Positions 61,043 to 64,000 of a stretch of DNA of 64,000 nt are shown here, piece after piece. The translations under genes were made by a program, and so were the position numbers. The first letter of the stretch is position 1. Each line of letters opens with the position of its first letter. The notes under the pieces are model-generated. The model ran no database searches, had not been told where the DNA came from, and was given only the letters and a program-made list of their open reading frames with translations. The DNA is from Acanthochlamys bracteata (lineage: Eukaryota; Streptophyta; Magnoliopsida; Pandanales; Velloziaceae). Where the stretch lies: NCBI GenBank assembly GCA_019914995.1, contig CM034126.1, forward strand, positions 3,663,001 through 3,727,000, written 5' to 3'.

Positions 61043-63955
61043 CTATAAAGGTTGGAGCTCTGGGGTTGACCAAAGCTTGACTTTCTTGTCAACACCAGCA
61101 GTGCCTAGAACAAATGCAGGTTCACCCCCTGTGGAAACAATTAGTGAGAAGAAATTGTTAAACACAAGCACAAGAAGGTACAACAGCGCCAGATGCATGG
61201 TAAAAACACTTGCCAAATAGTATGTCATTGAATTTTCTTATTACCTAGCTTCAGATGCATGGTAAAAACACTTGCTCAATAGTATGTCATTGAATTTTCT
61301 TATTACCTAGCTTCAGATGCACTGTAAAAATTTGCTCAATAGTACATCATTGAATTCTCTCATCCCTGCCTAGTTCTTTGTGTTCCATTCACTTCAAATG
61401 TTTACTAAATTGTGTTAAGTGGTATGATCTGTAGAATTATCAGTTTATGCCAGAGTTAGTCATTTTTTCTATTTCTTGAGAATTGTCAGTACAACAGTCT
61501 CCAACTTTTTTCTTTATAACTACTGATATTTCAAACGGTAGCCTCCGAGACCTTAAGAATGTAAAATGCACAACAGAAAGCAGCCCACCACATCTCATTT
61601 ATGTAGAGGTGGCAATTTGAATTGTTGGACCAATTTCGGATCGAACCATTTAATAACCGAATCAAGTTCGTTCAACTATAACCCAACCTATAAATTTATA
61701 CCTGTCAAAATTGTCAATCATATTCAACCTATTAATAACCGAATCAAATTCGAATCGACCCATCTAATAATTAAATTAATTTTTAATTCTATATTTTAAA
61801 GCTTCAACGAATTTATAATATCAAATTGTAATAAAAATGGACGATGTTCTTAAAATAAATACCCATAACAAATGTGCTTTCTTTAATATCTTTATCGGTC
61901 CTTAAGATATTAAAAAAAATTATTTTTATTTTTTGAAAAAGTGTGTTAACAGTTGAAATTTTATAATATATATATATATACTAGTAATTTCGATAAAAAT
62001 TTTGATAAATATAACTATCTAACAAAATTTTGATAAAAATATTTATACAAAATTCAAATTCTTCATTACAGAAACACCTACATAGTAATACTTTCGATAA
62101 TATTATAACTCTCATCTTACACTATTTTACTAAGATATAAAAATAACGATTAATTATAAATACCATATAATTTAATAATTTATAAATTATTTTTATCGAT
62201 TATTTGTATTGCTAATATTTTAATAAACGGAAAGAAAAATCAAATATTATTTCTTCAAAAAATGACACTTCGGATTAGTGCGTCAATTTCGAATTAACAC
62301 GAATCGACCCATTTAATAACCGGATCAAATTCGCTCAACCCTAACCCAACCCATATATTTATACATGTCAACTCTTAACCCTAATTAGATAGATCGGTTT
62401 CGGATTGTGTTTTCGTATCAGATCATATATTGCCACTCATGGGTGCCAAGTGTCAATTTTGTTCAGAGAAATCACGATCTATGTCATTGTAAACAGAGGG
62501 GTCCAATAAAATAGAATCGTGAATAGAAATAACAAATGATTACGTTGATAACCCATTGGTATGCAGTTGGGTGTCCAAGCAATGCCAGTAATGTCACCTG
62601 TATAACAACGATAATTAGTCTCAAAATAGTTTATTTCATCATGATTTGGGAAGAGGGATCAAACCTTCATGTGCTTTATCAGCAGTATCCAAGACACTCC
62701 CAGTTTCGGTGCACAACCATTGCAATGTAGAACCAGATACAGCTGCCAAAACTTTCCCATCTGGAGAGATGCTGAGATGGTCATATTGCATAGCAGAGCC
62801 TCTTGCATCAAGAAGTGGAATCTGGAAGACTTTTAAGGTCTTAGGGTCCTCATCAAGATGGTAACGAACTGATGGAAACAAGACGACCAAAATAAAACTC
62901 AGATATTAAACCCGTCAATATTGTGTGGAAATGTGAGTAATTTAATAGCGACACTGTAATTAAAAGCCTGGTGCAATAATGATGAATAAAGTAGTCAGCC
63001 AAACTGTCATATGACGGAGTATGGGTTGTGAAAGACATTCACCACAAACTACTATGATAGTATGTTAAGATCCTAGTACAGACTATGGAAGTTTGACTTA
63101 TAACCAGCACACAGGTTAACTACTGTAAGAATTGTAGATGACCTTTATGAGATGGTAGGACATTCACTATGACTAAAGCTGCTGCAAGATCTCTCCCAAA
63201 TTTCCTGGCACTACATTTCTTCAACATCAACCCTAGCATGAAAAGTTGCAGCAGAACTGCCGCTATGACAATTAAGTAGGCAAGGCAAAAGAAAATTTAT
63301 TGCGGTGTCATGGAAAGGAAATCTTTAGAATTGTAGCGACTAGCCTATCAACATCATATTCTATAAAAGCCACGATCGCAGAAAAAAAGAGGTAAAACAG
63401 TCGCTTAACAAAGTTGCATGAATTAGGAAAGGAACTATAAGTTGCACAGAATTATGAAAGGAACTATAAATACATGGAGTACTAGATAACTGCCATGTTA
63501 CATTAGAAGATACTATTGAAAAGCATGTAAGTTCACAATCACATAACAGGATGGGACTATTTCATTGATAATATTTTCTTCATCCGTACTCAAACATGCA
63601 TTTCTATAAGCTGTAAGAAGGAATCAAAGTGTCCCTTGTGACAGGCTATACTGGTCTAAAATTATGACCACTTTTAGTCCATGAGTTTTTTACAATTATA
63701 TGCATCAACAAAAACCTACCACATAACAAAAATCGTTTTAAGAAGAGCAGGCAGAAATAAAGAAAAATCCTGATGACCAAAGTTCTAGCAGTATACTAAT
63801 CTGAGAGGACGAATAAGATAGAATGAAGCCTTGCCGTATATATAACTTATTTATTAGTACTTACCCTTGATATTCCAAATGCGAATTGAACCATCTTTGG
63901 ATGCTGTAATGACCTGCTCTGAGTTGGGCAAGAAGCATAATGAAGTAACTGCACT
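61043..63955 (-). CDS. WD40 (TBL2-type) protein, C-terminal part only
   Basis: The partial gene runs off the right edge. Exons on the minus strand: 63955-63865, 62868-62665, 62597-62553 and 61128-61043, all phase-compatible with GT/AG borders. Exon 1 of this set reads AVTSLCFLPNSEQVITASKD then GSIRIWNIK, a WD40 blade. The second reads YDHLSISPDGKVLAAVSGST then LQWLCTETGSVLDTADKAHE. The last reads VLGTAGVDKKVKLW and stops after STPELQPL at 61043. The set gives 141 residues. The order of blades and the DTADKAH and AGVDKKVKLW blocks fit plant transducin-beta-like (TBL2) proteins; those are probably ER-associated, but the N-terminus that would show this is outside the window. Confidence 0.85.
61191..61373. 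repeat. Tandem repeat, three units of about 62 bp, in a WD40 intron
   Basis: Units start with AGATGCA(T/C)GGTAAAAA at 61191, 61253 and 61315. The first two are nearly identical; the third has a small deletion and substitutions. The array begins about 60 bp from the last coding exon. Confidence 0.95.
61605..62440. mobile_element. DNA element, about 836 bp, with TGGCAAT ends
   Basis: The left end is AGAGGTGGCAATTTGAATTG. The right end in reverse complement is ATGAGTGGCAATATATGATC. Subterminal repeats of CGACCCATYTAATAA and CCGRATCAAATTCG occur on both sides. There is no coding capacity. This type of GGTGGCAAT element is widespread in plants. It lies in the last intron of the WD40 gene. Confidence 0.5.
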
Positions 63956-64000
63956 CTGAAAGCCAAGAGAGCGTCAGGAAAACAAATCCAATAACATCAA

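Noticed and set aside
1-64000. tRNA genes, rRNA or CRISPR arrays
   Set aside because: A few GTTCGAATC-like strings (for example near 22475) lack the rest of a tRNA. No spaced direct repeats of CRISPR type exist; the repeats present are tandem, inverted or dispersed elements.

Overview
This is nuclear DNA from a eudicot plant. It shows AT-rich intergenic DNA, spliced genes with GT/AG introns, CT/GA tracts around gene starts, many short AT-rich inverted-terminal elements, and protein families that match Arabidopsis-type proteins closely. Nothing indicates a bacterial or viral genome. All exon structures were worked out by eye from splice signals and reading-frame continuity, so terminal exons and UTRs are the weakest parts.

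Layout. 1-3034: AT-rich DNA with small elements and one GC-rich island. 3035-7822 (-): CLPT, the plastid Clp-protease accessory subunit, with a copia relic in intron 3. 8837-10861 (+): intronless nuclear protein of 674 aa that joins an integrase-type H2C2 zinc finger to a FAR1-like zinc finger. 13250-15662 (-): four-ACT-domain protein of ACR8 type. 15.7-25.8 kb: gene-poor DNA rich in MITE-like elements. 25795-26232 (-): membrane-anchored DUF761-type protein. 26646-27214 (-): putative 86-aa protein with non-coding 5' exons. 28553-28894 (-): TFB5, the smallest TFIIH subunit. 30631-33368 (-): cornichon homolog (CNIH). 34154-37404 (-): At4g22758-like protein. 37900-41017 (+): putative small multi-exon gene. 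48837-51266 (+): hAT-transposase-derived BED-finger protein. 61043 to beyond the right edge (-): WD40 protein of TBL2 type, C-terminal part only.

Relations between genes. These are independent housekeeping and regulatory genes, not a pathway cluster. From memory, the Arabidopsis stretch At1g12380-At1g12420 holds a hAT-like protein, a cornichon, TFB5, CLPR2 and ACR8 as neighbours. The ACR8, TFB5, CNIH and hAT-like genes here look like the same ancestral neighbourhood, expanded by insertions.

Most unusual structure. The cornichon gene is caught in a 1.2-kb inverted repeat. One arm (31175-32381) covers most of intron 1 plus the first 68 nt of exon 2. The other arm (29401-30601) begins just after the cornichon stop and runs in the opposite orientation. 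The two exons in between form the loop. A transcript reading through would fold into a long hairpin, and even the spliced mRNA could pair its own exon 2 with its 3' UTR. A 33-nt copy of exon 3 is also embedded, in inverted orientation relative to the adjacent exon-2 copy, in both arms.
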